DNA from: Streptomyces polyasparticus
GTDB taxonomy: Bacteria > Actinomycetota > Actinomycetes > Streptomycetales > Streptomycetaceae
Direction of reading: 5' to 3'
Length of the DNA: 64,000 nt
NCBI RefSeq assembly: GCF_014493765.1
Contig: NZ_JACTVJ010000010.1
Location: forward strand, 186,001-250,000
A program made the translations under genes and the position numbers. Shown here in pieces: positions 1 to 8,543 of the stretch. Each line of letters begins with the position of its first letter. Position 1 is the stretch's first letter. The notes beneath the pieces are model-generated. The model was not told the origin of the DNA and did no database searches. It was given only the letters and a program-made list of their open reading frames with translations.

Positions 1-392
1 CGATCGAGACCGCCATCGCCATGGGATGGGCCGTGGACGACACCGTCGACCTGCCGTCCGGCTACGTCGAGGGCGAAGTCGCCCACCATGACCAGTGGAC
101 CTGGCCGCAACCGTACGTCCGCTACGCGGAGTTGATCGGCGCTCGGGGTGGGCTCGCCGCCGTCGCGGCCCGGCACCGCGGCCTATGGATCGAGGTGGTC
201 CGCTCCGTGCCGGACGGCAGCGGGGCGCTCATCGTCTCGCACGGCGGCTCCATCGAACCGGCGCTGGTCGCCGTCCTGCCCGCGGCGGATCACGCCTCCT
301 GGGGCGCTCCCTTCAGCCACCTGGACGGCGTGCGGCTCGACTTCGAGGACGGCCGCTTCATTCGGGCCCGTATGCGCCGTGCCCCCGCCTGA
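1..392 (+). CDS. Histidine phosphatase family protein, C-terminal part (5' end outside window)
   Basis: The reading frame is open to the left edge, so the start and the first catalytic RHG-type motif are missing. The visible 120-odd residues contain ALIVSHGGSIEP, which matches the second catalytic histidine segment of the phosphoglycerate-mutase-like superfamily, followed by a short C-terminal strand region (VRLDFEDGRF). Members dephosphorylate small molecules or proteins through a phospho-histidine intermediate. The substrate cannot be told from this fragment. The gene converges on mug with an 18-base gap. An in-frame ATG at 21 exists but would begin inside the conserved fold, so it is unlikely to be the start. 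Confidence 0.75.
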   Translation, partial: IETAIAMGWAVDDTVDLPSGYVEGEVAHHDQWTWPQPYVRYAELIGARGGLAAVAARHRGLWIEVVRSVPDGSGALIVSHGGSIEPALVAVLPAADHASWGAPFSHLDGVRLDFEDGRFIRARMRRAPA

Positions 393-410
393 CTCCGGTG
401 GCGAGGTGCG

Positions 411-896
411 TCAGGACGCCGCCTCCCGCAGTCGGGCGTACTCCTCGGCCATCGTCTGTGCCGTCCAATGCGCGTTCAGGCCACTGGGGTTGGGCAGGAC
501 CCATACCCGGCTGCCGCCGATCGTCCGGTCCTGCGGGCCGATCTTCGCGGTGCGCTCCCCGAACGCCGCGCGGTACGCGGTCACCCCGACCACCGCGAGC
601 CACTGGGGCGCGAGCCGCTCCACCTTCGCTTCGAGGATGCGGCCGCCCTCCACGTACTCCTCGGGTGTCAGCTCATCGGCCCGCGCCGTCGCCCGCGCGA
701 CGACATTGGTGATGCCGAGGCCGTACGAGAGCAACTCCCGCTGCTCGGAGGGCTGGAGCAGACGCGGGGTGAAGCCCGACAGGTGGAGCACCGGCCAGAA
801 ACGGTTGCCGGGGCGGGCGAAGTGGAAGCCCGAAGCGGCCGTCAGGAGGCCGGGGTTGATGCCGCAGAAGAGCACACGAAGACCGCCCGCCACCAC
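411..896 (-). CDS. mug: Mismatch-specific uracil/thymine-DNA glycosylase (Mug/TDG)
   Basis: The 161-residue form starting at GTG 896 contains the Mug motifs FCGINPG (the catalytic-loop region) and NPSGLNAH (the mismatch-wedge region), so it belongs to uracil-DNA glycosylase family 2, which removes U or T from G mismatches in base excision repair. The frame stays open upstream and encodes TRYSRAELEAARDRVV, which looks like the family's usual N-terminal helix. That extension has no ATG, GTG or TTG. Its only candidate start is CTG 953, which overlaps the purB stop as CTGA. GTG 896 is given as the conservative start. Co-transcription with purB is likely. Confidence 0.85.
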   Translation of the reverse strand: MVAGGLRVLFCGINPGLLTAASGFHFARPGNRFWPVLHLSGFTPRLLQPSEQRELLSYGLGITNVVARATARADELTPEEYVEGGRILEAKVERLAPQWLAVVGVTAYRAAFGERTAKIGPQDRTIGGSRVWVLPNPSGLNAHWTAQTMAEEYARLREAAS

Positions 897-949
897 GTCG
901 TCGACGACGCGGTCACGGGCGGCCTCGAGTTCCGCGCGGGAGTACCTGG

Positions 950-2383
950 TCAGAGGATCGCGCCCGGGGTGTACGCGGCAGCCTCGGGGTGCTGCTTGAC
1001 CAGCTCGTCGATCCGGGCGACCACGACACCGACCTGGTCGGCGGCCGCACCCGTGAACGACAGCTTGTCCGCCATCAGTTCGTCCAGCTGTGCACGGTCC
1101 AGCGGGATGCGCTCGTCGGCGGCCAGCTTGTCGAGCAGCTCGTTGCGCTCGGCGCCCTGCTCGCGCATCGCGAGCGCCGAGGCGACCGCGTGCTCCTTGA
1201 TCGCCTCGTGCGCGACCTCACGGCCCACGCCGCCGCGCACCGCGCCCATGAGGACCTTGGTGGTGGCGAGGAAGGGCAGGTAGCGGTCCAGCTCACGGGC
1301 GACGACGGCGGGGAACGCGCCGAACTCGTCGAGCACGGTCAGGAAGGTCTCCAGAAGACCGTCGAGCGCGAAGAACGCGTCGGGCAGCGCGACCCGGCGC
1401 ACCACCGAGCAGGAGACATCGCCCTCGTTCCACTGGTCGCCGGCCAGCTCGCCGGTCATCGACGCGTAGCCGCGCAGAATGACCATCAGGCCGTTGACGC
1501 GCTCGCAGGAGCGGGTGTTCATCTTGTGCGGCATCGCCGAGGAGCCGACCTGGCCCGGCTTGAAGCCCTCGGTGACCAGCTCGTGCCCGGCCATCAGGCG
1601 GACCGTCTTGGCGATCGAGGACGGCGCGGCCGCGAGCTGCACGAGCGCGGTGACGACCTCGTAGTCGAGGGAGCGCGGGTAGACCTGGCCGACGGAGGTG
1701 AAGGCCTGGCCGAAGCCGAGGTGCTGCGCGATGCGCTGCTCCAGGTCGGCCAGCTTGCCGGCGTCGCCGCCGAGCAGGTCGAGCATGTCCTGGGCGGTGC
1801 CGACCGGGCCCTTGATGCCGCGCAGCGGGTAGCGGCCGAGCAGCTCCTCGAGGCGGCCGAACGCGACGAGCAGCTCGTCGGCGCCGGTCGCGAAACGCTT
1901 GCCGAGGGTGGTGGCCTGCGCGGCGACGTTGTGCGAACGGCCCGCCATGACCAGCTCGGCGTACTCGGCGGACAGCTTGCCCAGGCGCGCGAGTACGGCG
2001 ACCGTACGGTCCCGCATCAGCTCCAGGGAGAGGCGGATCTGCAGCTGCTCGACGTTCTCCGTGAGGTCACGGGAGGTCATGCCCTTGTGGACGTGCTCAT
2101 GTCCCGCCAGGGCGTTGAACTCCTCGATACGGGCCTTCACGTCGTGCCGGGTGACCTTCTCGCGCTCAGCGATCGAGGCCAGGTCGACCTGGTCGAGTAC
2201 GCGCTCGTAGTCGGCCAGCGCCTGCTCGGGTACCTCGATCCCGAGGTCCTTCTGCGCGCGCAGGACGGCCAGCCACAGCTGGCGCTCCAGCTTGACCTTC
2301 TGCTCGGGGGACCACAGGGCGGCCAGCTCCACGGAGGCGTAGCGGCCGGCCAGAACGTTCGGGATGCGGGGCTTCACAGTCAC
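950..2383 (-). CDS. purB: Adenylosuccinate lyase PurB
   Basis: This 477-residue protein of the aspartase/fumarase superfamily catalyses two steps of purine synthesis: SAICAR to AICAR, and adenylosuccinate to AMP, releasing fumarate each time. The superfamily signature GSSAMPHKMN lies at residues 280-289. The conserved TSRDLTEN segment is near 103-110, and the catalytic-histidine region GRSHNVAAQ is near 148-156. Length is normal for the actinobacterial form. The start is ATG 2383. It sits upstream of mug on the same strand with overlapping or touching ends, suggesting translational coupling. Confidence 0.97.
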   Translation of the reverse strand: MTVKPRIPNVLAGRYASVELAALWSPEQKVKLERQLWLAVLRAQKDLGIEVPEQALADYERVLDQVDLASIAEREKVTRHDVKARIEEFNALAGHEHVHKGMTSRDLTENVEQLQIRLSLELMRDRTVAVLARLGKLSAEYAELVMAGRSHNVAAQATTLGKRFATGADELLVAFGRLEELLGRYPLRGIKGPVGTAQDMLDLLGGDAGKLADLEQRIAQHLGFGQAFTSVGQVYPRSLDYEVVTALVQLAAAPSSIAKTVRLMAGHELVTEGFKPGQVGSSAMPHKMNTRSCERVNGLMVILRGYASMTGELAGDQWNEGDVSCSVVRRVALPDAFFALDGLLETFLTVLDEFGAFPAVVARELDRYLPFLATTKVLMGAVRGGVGREVAHEAIKEHAVASALAMREQGAERNELLDKLAADERIPLDRAQLDELMADKLSFTGAAADQVGVVVARIDELVKQHPEAAAYTPGAIL

Positions 2384-2442
2384 AGTCGGTCATTCTACTG
2401 GCCGAACGTGCAGGCCAAACCGCCCGCCCGCTTTGGCGGAAA

Positions 2443-2575
2443 CTACGAGCTCAGGCCGTACGGGGAGATCTACGGCTCAGGCCGTACGGGGAGTGCTATG
2501 CACCCCGGCCGTACGGCAAGAGCTATGCGCTCAGTCCGTACGGGGAGAGCTACGAGCTCAGGTCGTACGGGAGCA
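2443..2575. repeat. Imperfect tandem repeat, five copies of about 27 bp
   Basis: Five degenerate copies share the core CTCAGGCCGTACGGGGAG. The internal GTACGG motif recurs at 2458, 2484, 2511, 2538 and 2565, giving spacings of 26, 27, 27 and 27. The array fills the gap between the purB start and the 3' end of the SGNH hydrolase. The TAG stop of that hydrolase lies inside it, so the last codons of the protein are built from repeat sequence. No transposase or inverted ends are visible. It is probably a minisatellite that expanded by replication slippage. Confidence 0.8.
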
Positions 2576-3326
2576 GCTCGGCGCGCTTGGCGGGCCGGCC
2601 GTCACCGGAGCTGCGGCCGGTGAGGCGGCGGCCGATCCAAGGGATCAGGTGCTGCCGGGCGAAACTGACGTCCGCGGCCCGCCGCGCCAGCCACTTCGGC
2701 GGAACGGCAGGCGGCAGCGGCGCACGCCAGTCCTCCTCGGGCTCGTACCCGAGGGACTGCCACACGGCCTCGGCGACCCTGCGGTGCCCCTCGCCGGTGA
2801 GGTGCAGTCGGTCCACGTCCCACATGCGCTGGTCGGACAGGGTGGCGGCGCCGTACAGGTCGACGACCACGGCGCCGTGTTTGGCCGCGAGCTCGTCCAC
2901 GTGCGTGAACAGCTCTTCCATGCGCGGGCGGAAACGCTGCTGCACCGGGCCCTGTCGGGCGGGGCTGCGCATCAGGACGAGCTGCTTGCAGGAGGGCGCG
3001 AGCTTCTCGACGGCCTCGGTGAGCCGGTCGCGCACCATCACCATGTCGCACTTGGGCCGCAGCGTGTCGTTGAGGCCGCCGACCAGGGTCACCACGTCGG
3101 CGCGCATCGCCGAGGCGACGTCGACCTGTTCGTCGACGATCTGGGAGATGAGCTTCCCGCGCACGGCGAGATTGGCGTACCGGAACCCGGGCTCGACGCG
3201 CGCCATCCGCAGGGCGAGGAGGTCGGCCCAGCCGCGGTAGCTGCCGTCGGGCAGCAGGTCCGACATGCCCTCGGTGAAGGAGTCGCCGACCGCGACAAGA
3301 CTGGTGTACGTGGCATTGATCTGCAT
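2550..3326 (-). CDS. SGNH/GDSL hydrolase family protein
   Basis: The 258-residue protein starts at ATG 3326 and begins immediately with the block I motif VAVGDSFTEG (nucleophile Ser16). GGLND supplies block III, and DVDRLHLTGEGH near the end supplies the Asp-His pair of the SGNH catalytic triad. Family members are esterases or lipases acting on acyl esters. No signal peptide or membrane segment is seen, so it probably acts in the cytoplasm. A much longer frame continues upstream of Met16-type context but is low-complexity antisense to the next gene, so it is not used. The C-terminal residues are encoded by a 27-bp tandem repeat. Confidence 0.9.
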   Translation of the reverse strand: MQINATYTSLVAVGDSFTEGMSDLLPDGSYRGWADLLALRMARVEPGFRYANLAVRGKLISQIVDEQVDVASAMRADVVTLVGGLNDTLRPKCDMVMVRDRLTEAVEKLAPSCKQLVLMRSPARQGPVQQRFRPRMEELFTHVDELAAKHGAVVVDLYGAATLSDQRMWDVDRLHLTGEGHRRVAEAVWQSLGYEPEEDWRAPLPPAVPPKWLARRAADVSFARQHLIPWIGRRLTGRSSGDGRPAKRAELLPYDLSS

Positions 3327-3473
3327 GGCGCGAGTGATGCTATCCCCTCGCTCAGCAGCCTGCCGAGCACCCCCGCAGAGCGCTGAGACGCAGGTCACAC
3401 GCAGGCGTGTTACGGATCGCCGGGCTGCCTCGTCACGTGGGTGAAGGCATCGCAACCTACCGAGGAGCACATC

Positions 3474-3944
3474 ATGGAAGCGCGTCTGAACCCCATGGGT
3501 CACCAGGTCCCGATGAAGGCCCTGAAGCACATCATCGCGGCGGGCAAGGTCCTTGAGGAGTCCACGCTGCCGCGGGCCACGCAGGAGCTGGTGAAGATCC
3601 GGGCCAGCCAGATCAACGGCTGCTCGGGCTGCCTCGACATGCACCTCAAGGAGGCGGCCGCAGCGGGCGAGACCCTGATCCGGCTGAACCTCGTCGCCGC
3701 CTGGCGCGAGGCCACCGTCTACACCGATGCCGAGCGCGCCGCCCTGGAGCTGACCGAGCAGGGCACCCGCATCGCGGACGCGGCCGGCGGCGTCCCCGAC
3801 GAGGTGTGGGCGAACGCCGCCAAGCACTTCGACGAGGAGCAGCTGTCGGCCCTGGTGATCGGTATCGCGATCATCAACACCTTCAACCGCCTCAATGTCA
3901 TCACCCAGCAGCCGGCCGGCCACTACGAGGTGGGCCAGTACTGA
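3474..3944 (+). CDS. Carboxymuconolactone decarboxylase / AhpD-like alkylhydroperoxidase family protein
   Basis: The 156-residue protein has the CxxC-xxx-H core of the CMD/AhpD fold: Cys50-Ser-Gly-Cys53 followed by His57. This redox motif is used by AhpD-type peroxidase partners. The start at ATG 3474 is chosen over the upstream ATG 3441 because CGAGGAG sits 7-8 bases before it and homology begins there. Likely role: reduction of alkyl hydroperoxides, or a redox partner in the cytoplasm. It is transcribed divergently from the SGNH hydrolase across a 147-base promoter region. Confidence 0.88.
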   Translation: MEARLNPMGHQVPMKALKHIIAAGKVLEESTLPRATQELVKIRASQINGCSGCLDMHLKEAAAAGETLIRLNLVAAWREATVYTDAERAALELTEQGTRIADAAGGVPDEVWANAAKHFDEEQLSALVIGIAIINTFNRLNVITQQPAGHYEVGQY

Positions 3945-3965
3945 ACGGCCGCCATGGGGGAGTGC

Positions 3966-4427
3966 TCACCCCAGGGCGAGCACTCCCACGGTCTGGTCGC
4001 CGCTCGTCTCGCCGGTGAGGGTGAAGCCGAGGCCCCGGTAGAAGCCCTCCGGGCCGTCCGGGCCCGGGTGCCACGTCGAGTACAGACTCGTGCCGCCGCG
4101 CCGGCGGACCTCCTGGGCGACCGCGTCGACCGCGAACCGGCCGTATCCGCGGCCCTGTTCACCGTCCGCGATGTTCAGGCGCCACAGGCCGGACCTGACG
4201 TCCGCGGGGTCCTCATCCCTCCACTGGATGTCGAGGAAGGCCATCACGAAGCCGACGGCCTTGTCCCCGTCCATGATCAGTCGGGGCCAGGCCGTCTCCT
4301 GGTGCACATAGGCCTCGGCCAGGGACTTCACCACCGGAGCGACCAGGTGTTCCTGGTCGCTCCGTACGCGGATCGCGAGCGCGGAATCGAGGGTGGCCGG
4401 CGTGATCTTTTCCAGTCGGAGGGTCAT
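3966..4427 (-). CDS. GNAT family N-acetyltransferase
   Basis: A 153-residue single-domain GNAT protein. The acetyl-CoA pyrophosphate loop is visible as EQGRGYGRF (Gln91 to Phe98), after a beta4 strand with WRLNI. The C-terminal GFYRGLGF is the usual alpha4-beta7 segment. The middle part (AVGFVMAFLDIQW) resembles diamine/spermidine acetyltransferases, but substrate cannot be assigned from motifs alone. It converges with the AhpD-like gene with a 21-base gap. Confidence 0.88.
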   Translation of the reverse strand: MTLRLEKITPATLDSALAIRVRSDQEHLVAPVVKSLAEAYVHQETAWPRLIMDGDKAVGFVMAFLDIQWRDEDPADVRSGLWRLNIADGEQGRGYGRFAVDAVAQEVRRRGGTSLYSTWHPGPDGPEGFYRGLGFTLTGETSGDQTVGVLALG

Positions 4428-4500
4428 GCCGGAAACCCTATGGAGACCGTCAACCGGTTATTCCGGCCGACGGCTCCGGGCCGCTCACTGCGACGGGGCG

Positions 4501-5517
4501 TCACACAGGCTGCCCGAACAGCTCCCGCAGCACGTCCTCCATGGTGACGAGCCCCGCGAGGCGGCCGTCCGTGCCGAGCACCGCCGCCACATGCGTACGG
4601 CTGCGGCGCATCGCGGTCAGCACGTCGTCCAGCGGGGTCGTCTCGCGGACCCGGGCGATCGGGCGCATGTCCTGTACCTGGAACGGCAGATCGCGCGGCT
4701 GGACCTCCAGCGCGTCCTTCACGTGCAGATAGCCGACGATCCGGCGCGCATCGTCCACCACGGGGAACCGGGAGAACCCGGATTCGGCCGACAGCCGCTC
4801 CAACTGCTCGGGTGTCACACCGAGGCGCGCGTACGTGACCCGCTCCAGCGGCAGCACGACATCCTTCACCGGGCGGTTGCCCAGCTCCAGCGCGTCGTGC
4901 AGGCGCTCAGTAGCGCGGTCGTCGAGCAGGCCCGCGTCGCTGGAGTCCTTGACCATACGGGCCAGTTGATCGTCGGAGAAGGTCGCCTCGACCTCGTCCT
5001 TCGGCTCCACGCGCAACAGCTTGAGCAGCACGTTCGCGAAGGCGTTGATCGCGAAGATCACCGGGCGCAGCGCCCGCGTGAGCGCGACCAGCGGCGGGCC
5101 GAGCAGCAGCGCCGACTTCACCGGCTCGGCGAGCGCGATGTTCTTCGGGATCATCTCGCCGAGCAGCATGTGCAGATACGTGGCCACGGCGAGCGCGATC
5201 ACGAACGAGATCGGGTGCACCAGGCCTTCCGGCACGAAGCCCACCATGTCGAAGACCGGCTCCAGGAGATGGGCGATCGCGGGCTCGGCGACGATACCGA
5301 GCACCAGGGTGCACAGCGTGATGCCGAGCTGGGCCGCGGCCATCAGATGCGACACGTGCTCCAGGCCCCACATGACGGCGCGGGCCCGCCGGTCGCCCTG
5401 TTCGGCGTGCGGTTCGACCTGGCTGCGGCGCACCGAGATCAGGGCGAACTCGGCACCCACGAAGAAGGCGTTGACGACCAGGGTCGCCAGACCGATGAGG
5501 AGCTGTACGGCGATCAT
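4501..5517 (-). CDS. CNNM/DUF21-CBS membrane protein (short, without CorC_HlyC domain)
   Basis: A 338-residue protein with an N-terminal DUF21 transmembrane domain (about four hydrophobic segments in residues 1-140) and a CBS pair in residues 200-330. It ends right after the second CBS domain and lacks the C-terminal CorC_HlyC transporter-associated domain. CNNM-type proteins are linked to Mg2+ or divalent cation homeostasis. It is the second gene of a two-gene operon: its ATG overlaps the stop of the upstream paralogue by four bases (ATGA), so the two proteins may act as a heterodimer in the membrane. Confidence 0.9.
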   Translation of the reverse strand: MIAVQLLIGLATLVVNAFFVGAEFALISVRRSQVEPHAEQGDRRARAVMWGLEHVSHLMAAAQLGITLCTLVLGIVAEPAIAHLLEPVFDMVGFVPEGLVHPISFVIALAVATYLHMLLGEMIPKNIALAEPVKSALLLGPPLVALTRALRPVIFAINAFANVLLKLLRVEPKDEVEATFSDDQLARMVKDSSDAGLLDDRATERLHDALELGNRPVKDVVLPLERVTYARLGVTPEQLERLSAESGFSRFPVVDDARRIVGYLHVKDALEVQPRDLPFQVQDMRPIARVRETTPLDDVLTAMRRSRTHVAAVLGTDGRLAGLVTMEDVLRELFGQPV

Positions 5518-6845
5518 CGCTGCGCCTCCTCAGGGGTCTCGTGCAGGGGTGTGTGCATCAGGACGCGGGCGGCGCGGCGCCCTGTGGCGTCGACGACGTC
5601 GAGGCGCCAGCCGGCCACCTCGACGCTGTCGCCGGCGACCGGGATATGGCCGAGCTCGGTGGCCACCAGACCGGCGAGCGTCTCGTACGGGCCGTCCGGC
5701 GCGCGCAGGCCGATTTTCTCCAGCTGGTCCATGCGGGCGGAGCCGTCCGCCGAGAACAGCGCGCGGCCGTCCTCGTCCTCGCCGGCCGGGGCCAGATCGG
5801 TGGTCTCGTGCGGATCGTGTTCGTCGCGGACCTCGCCCACGACCTCCTCGACGATGTCCTCGAGGGTGGCCACACCGGCCGTACCGCCGTACTCGTCGAT
5901 CACGACGGCCATGGTGCGCTTGCCCGAGAGTCGGTCGAGCAGCCGGTCCACGGTCAGCGACTCCGGCACGAGCAGCGGCTCGCGCATCAGCTGCGCCACC
6001 GAGCGGCGCGTCCTGAGCTCGGCGGGCACGGCCAGGACGTCCTTGATGTGGGCGACGCCGACCACCTGGTCGAGCGACTCGCGGTAGACCGGGAAACGGG
6101 ACAGGCCCGTGGCCCTGGTCGCGGTGGCGACATCCTCCGCGGTGGCCTTCACGTCCAGGGCGATGACCTGGACGCGCGGGGTCATCACGTTCTCGGCGGT
6201 CAGGTCGGCGAGGTTCAGGGTGCGTACGAACAGCTCGGCGGTGTCCGCCTCGAGCGCGCCCTCCTTGGCGGAGTGCCGCGCCAGGGCGGCCAGCTCCTGC
6301 GGCCCGCGCGCGGAGGCGAGCTCCTCGGCGGGCTCCATGCCGAAGCGCCGTACGGAACGGTTCGCGGTGTTGTTCAGATGGTTGATCAGCGGCTTGAAGG
6401 CCAGGCTGAACCAGCGCTGTGCCGTGGCCACCCGCTTGGCGACCGCGAGCGGTGAGGAGATGGCCCAGTTCTTGGGCACCAGCTCGCCGATGACCATCAG
6501 GACGATCGTGGACAGGGCGGTGGCGAGCACCAGCGCCACGCTGTCGGCGGCCCCTTGCGAAAGCCCCAGGTCGTCCAGCGGACCGGCGAGCAGTTTGCCG
6601 AGCGAGGGCTTGGAGATCATGCCGATGACCAGGCCGGTGACGGTGATGCCGAGCTGGGCGCCGGAGAGCTGGAAGGTCAGCGTCCGTACGGCCTTCAGGG
6701 CGCTGTCGGCGCCGCGCTCGCCCTCGGCGGCGGCGCGCTCCAGGGTGGAGCGTTCGACCGTGGTCAGCGAGAACTCGGCGGCCACGAAGACGCCGCAGGC
6801 CAGCGTGAGCAGCAGGGCCACGGCGAGCAGGAGCACTTCGATCAT
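5514..6845 (-). CDS. CNNM/CorC-HlyC hemolysin-family membrane protein
   Basis: A 443-residue protein with an N-terminal DUF21 domain (hydrophobic segments in about residues 1-140), a CBS pair (about 205-330) and a C-terminal CorC_HlyC domain (about 350-430, with DGSARMDQLEKIGLRAP). This is the full CNNM architecture associated with Mg2+ transport or sensing. A strong Shine-Dalgarno (GGAGGTGA) precedes ATG 6845. It leads the operon with the shorter paralogue. A 250-base leader without another gene lies upstream and could carry regulation, but no M-box consensus was recognised there. Confidence 0.92.
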   Translation of the reverse strand: MIEVLLLAVALLLTLACGVFVAAEFSLTTVERSTLERAAAEGERGADSALKAVRTLTFQLSGAQLGITVTGLVIGMISKPSLGKLLAGPLDDLGLSQGAADSVALVLATALSTIVLMVIGELVPKNWAISSPLAVAKRVATAQRWFSLAFKPLINHLNNTANRSVRRFGMEPAEELASARGPQELAALARHSAKEGALEADTAELFVRTLNLADLTAENVMTPRVQVIALDVKATAEDVATATRATGLSRFPVYRESLDQVVGVAHIKDVLAVPAELRTRRSVAQLMREPLLVPESLTVDRLLDRLSGKRTMAVVIDEYGGTAGVATLEDIVEEVVGEVRDEHDPHETTDLAPAGEDEDGRALFSADGSARMDQLEKIGLRAPDGPYETLAGLVATELGHIPVAGDSVEVAGWRLDVVDATGRRAARVLMHTPLHETPEEAQR

Positions 6846-7096
6846 CGGGTCACCTCCGTCCCATGATCGGCCAGGGATACGGAGAGTGCGCGATGTCGGG
6901 TACTGGGAGGCTCGCCCATGGGCGGACGCTCACACCTTTCGTCGGGAGGGACGCACTGCTGATGCAGTGCGGGTGCCGTGCTGAAGACCCCATCGTAAAG
7001 GAATCGCAAAGTAGGCGGTGCTCAAGGTCATGGGGCCGGTTTCCCGCTGATGCGCGGGTCACTCCGCCAGAAAGCCACTTTGCCTGAGGTGCATGC
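6846..7096 (-). other. Leader/promoter region of the CNNM operon
   Basis: No convincing gene lies in these 250 bases. On the leftward strand it supplies the promoter and 5' leader of the CNNM operon. A perfect 7-bp hairpin (GCACTGC / GCAGTGC, loop TGAT) is at 6953-6970. I looked for the conserved segments of an M-box magnesium riboswitch and did not find them. Confidence 0.4.
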
Positions 7097-7531
7097 TCAC
7101 TCCGCGGGCTCGGCGAGCGGCTTCACCCACCGCCGCCAGTGCTCCTCCGGGTGGTAGCCGCCGGCCTCCCAGGCCCGCTGCCCCGACTCGTTGCGCACAA
7201 GAACCATGGCGTCGGCCCGCCGCCCGCCGAGTGCCACGAACCGCTCCTCGGCCGCGGCGAGCAGCGCCGAACCGATACCGCGCCGGCGCCGGCCGGGATC
7301 CACCGCGAGCCGGTACAGATGGCAGCGCCAGCCGTCGAACCCGGCGATCACGGTGCCGACGAGCTCCCCGTCGAGCTCCGCGAGGATCAGCGCCTCGGGG
7401 TCCCGCTCGACGAGCCGCTCCACCCCCGCACGGTCGTCGCTGATGCTCGTGCCCTCGGCGGCGGTCTTCCAGAAGGCGAGTACGGAGTCGAGGTCCTCGG
7501 GCCCGGCGGCCCGGATGTTCAGATCGGTCAT
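7097..7531 (-). CDS. GNAT family N-acetyltransferase
   Basis: A 144-residue GNAT protein. The acetyl-CoA binding loop is RRRRGIGSAL (residues 81-90), after YRLAVDPG. NESGQRAWEAGGY is the usual C-terminal alpha4 motif. It resembles RimI-like or small-molecule acetyltransferases, and the substrate is unknown. It starts at ATG 7531. The gene lies between the LLM oxidoreductase and the CNNM operon on the same strand, 80 bases downstream of the oxidoreductase. Confidence 0.88.
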   Translation of the reverse strand: MTDLNIRAAGPEDLDSVLAFWKTAAEGTSISDDRAGVERLVERDPEALILAELDGELVGTVIAGFDGWRCHLYRLAVDPGRRRRGIGSALLAAAEERFVALGGRRADAMVLVRNESGQRAWEAGGYHPEEHWRRWVKPLAEPAE

Positions 7532-7610
7532 GCCGTCATCCCATCACCGGCCCGCGCGCTCGTTCCAACCGATTCCGCGATGCGGACAGACGGGGCGAGT
7601 CCCGTACGGG

Positions 7611-8501
7611 TCAGTGCCTGTGCAGCGCCTGGATCACCGGAGCGAACGCTTCCATGTACGGCTCGAGCACGGTCAGATACGAGATCCCGAACTGCTCGCG
7701 CTGGTCGAGCAGTTGGCGGGTCACTTCGTCCACGGTGCCCACGGCCAGGATCGGCAGCGCGAGCACCTGCTCCTGTGTGAGATGGGCACTGCGCTGCGCC
7801 AGCGCGTCCACCGCCTTGGCCCGGTCGTCCGTGAGCTCCACCAGCTGCAGCAGCAGATTGCGTTCGGCGGGCGGCCCGCCGACGGCGCGCTCGGACTCCT
7901 CGTAGCGGGCGATGCGGGCCGCGAACTCCTCGGCGCTCAGTGCCAGCAGAGTGCCGGGGGCATCGGGGGACGAGCGCGCACCGGTGAAGGCCACGGTCGC
8001 GGCCTCCTCGGCGGCGAGCCGCAGCACGCGCTCGCCATTGCCGCCGATCAGCAGGGGCGGACCGCCCGGCTGCGTCAGCTGCTCCTTGAGGGGTGCTTCG
8101 GCGTACCGGCGCCTCAACTCCCGTACGGTGCGGACGAGATGGCCGACCCGTTCCCCGGGGGAACCCCACGGCAGCGCGGCATCCTCGTGCTCGGCCCGTA
8201 CATATCCCGTGCCGAGGCCCACCTCCAGGCGGCCGCCGGTCAGCGCGTCCGTCGTGACGATCTCACGGGCGAGCAGGGCGGGGTTCCAAAACCCTGCGTT
8301 GAGCACGAAGGTGCCCAGGCGGGGCCGCTCGGTGGCCTCCGCCGCGGCCACCAGGGCGGGAAACGGCGCCGGCATGCCGAGGTGGTCGGGGACGAGCAGG
8401 ACGTCGTAGCCGAGCTCCTCGGCGCGTCGGCACTTGGCGCGCCAGGCGTCGGCGGGCGCGGTGCCGAGGAAGTTCACGCCGAAGCGGAACGGGCGGCGCA
8501 T
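7611..8501 (-). CDS. LLM-class (F420-dependent-type) flavin oxidoreductase
   Basis: About 296 residues with the luciferase-like monooxygenase fold: RFGVNFLG at the N-terminus, DHLG, the TGGRLEVGLGTGY segment typical of TIGR03621-like F420 enzymes, and LLIGGNG. The cofactor is likely F420 or FMN. Two adjacent ATG codons exist at 8504 and 8501. The Shine-Dalgarno AAGGAGG ends only two bases before 8504, so the second ATG (8501) is better spaced. The protein is cytoplasmic and its substrate is unknown. Confidence 0.9.
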   Translation of the reverse strand: MRRPFRFGVNFLGTAPADAWRAKCRRAEELGYDVLLVPDHLGMPAPFPALVAAAEATERPRLGTFVLNAGFWNPALLAREIVTTDALTGGRLEVGLGTGYVRAEHEDAALPWGSPGERVGHLVRTVRELRRRYAEAPLKEQLTQPGGPPLLIGGNGERVLRLAAEEAATVAFTGARSSPDAPGTLLALSAEEFAARIARYEESERAVGGPPAERNLLLQLVELTDDRAKAVDALAQRSAHLTQEQVLALPILAVGTVDEVTRQLLDQREQFGISYLTVLEPYMEAFAPVIQALHRH

Positions 8502-8543
8502 CATGCCTCCTTCATCGGGGCGTCCCTCACCGAAGTGGGCGCC

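Noticed and set aside
6846-7096. Possible magnesium (M-box) riboswitch before the CNNM operon
   Set aside because: The leader is long enough and the genes are plausible targets, but the conserved M-box segments were not found; only one short hairpin is clear.
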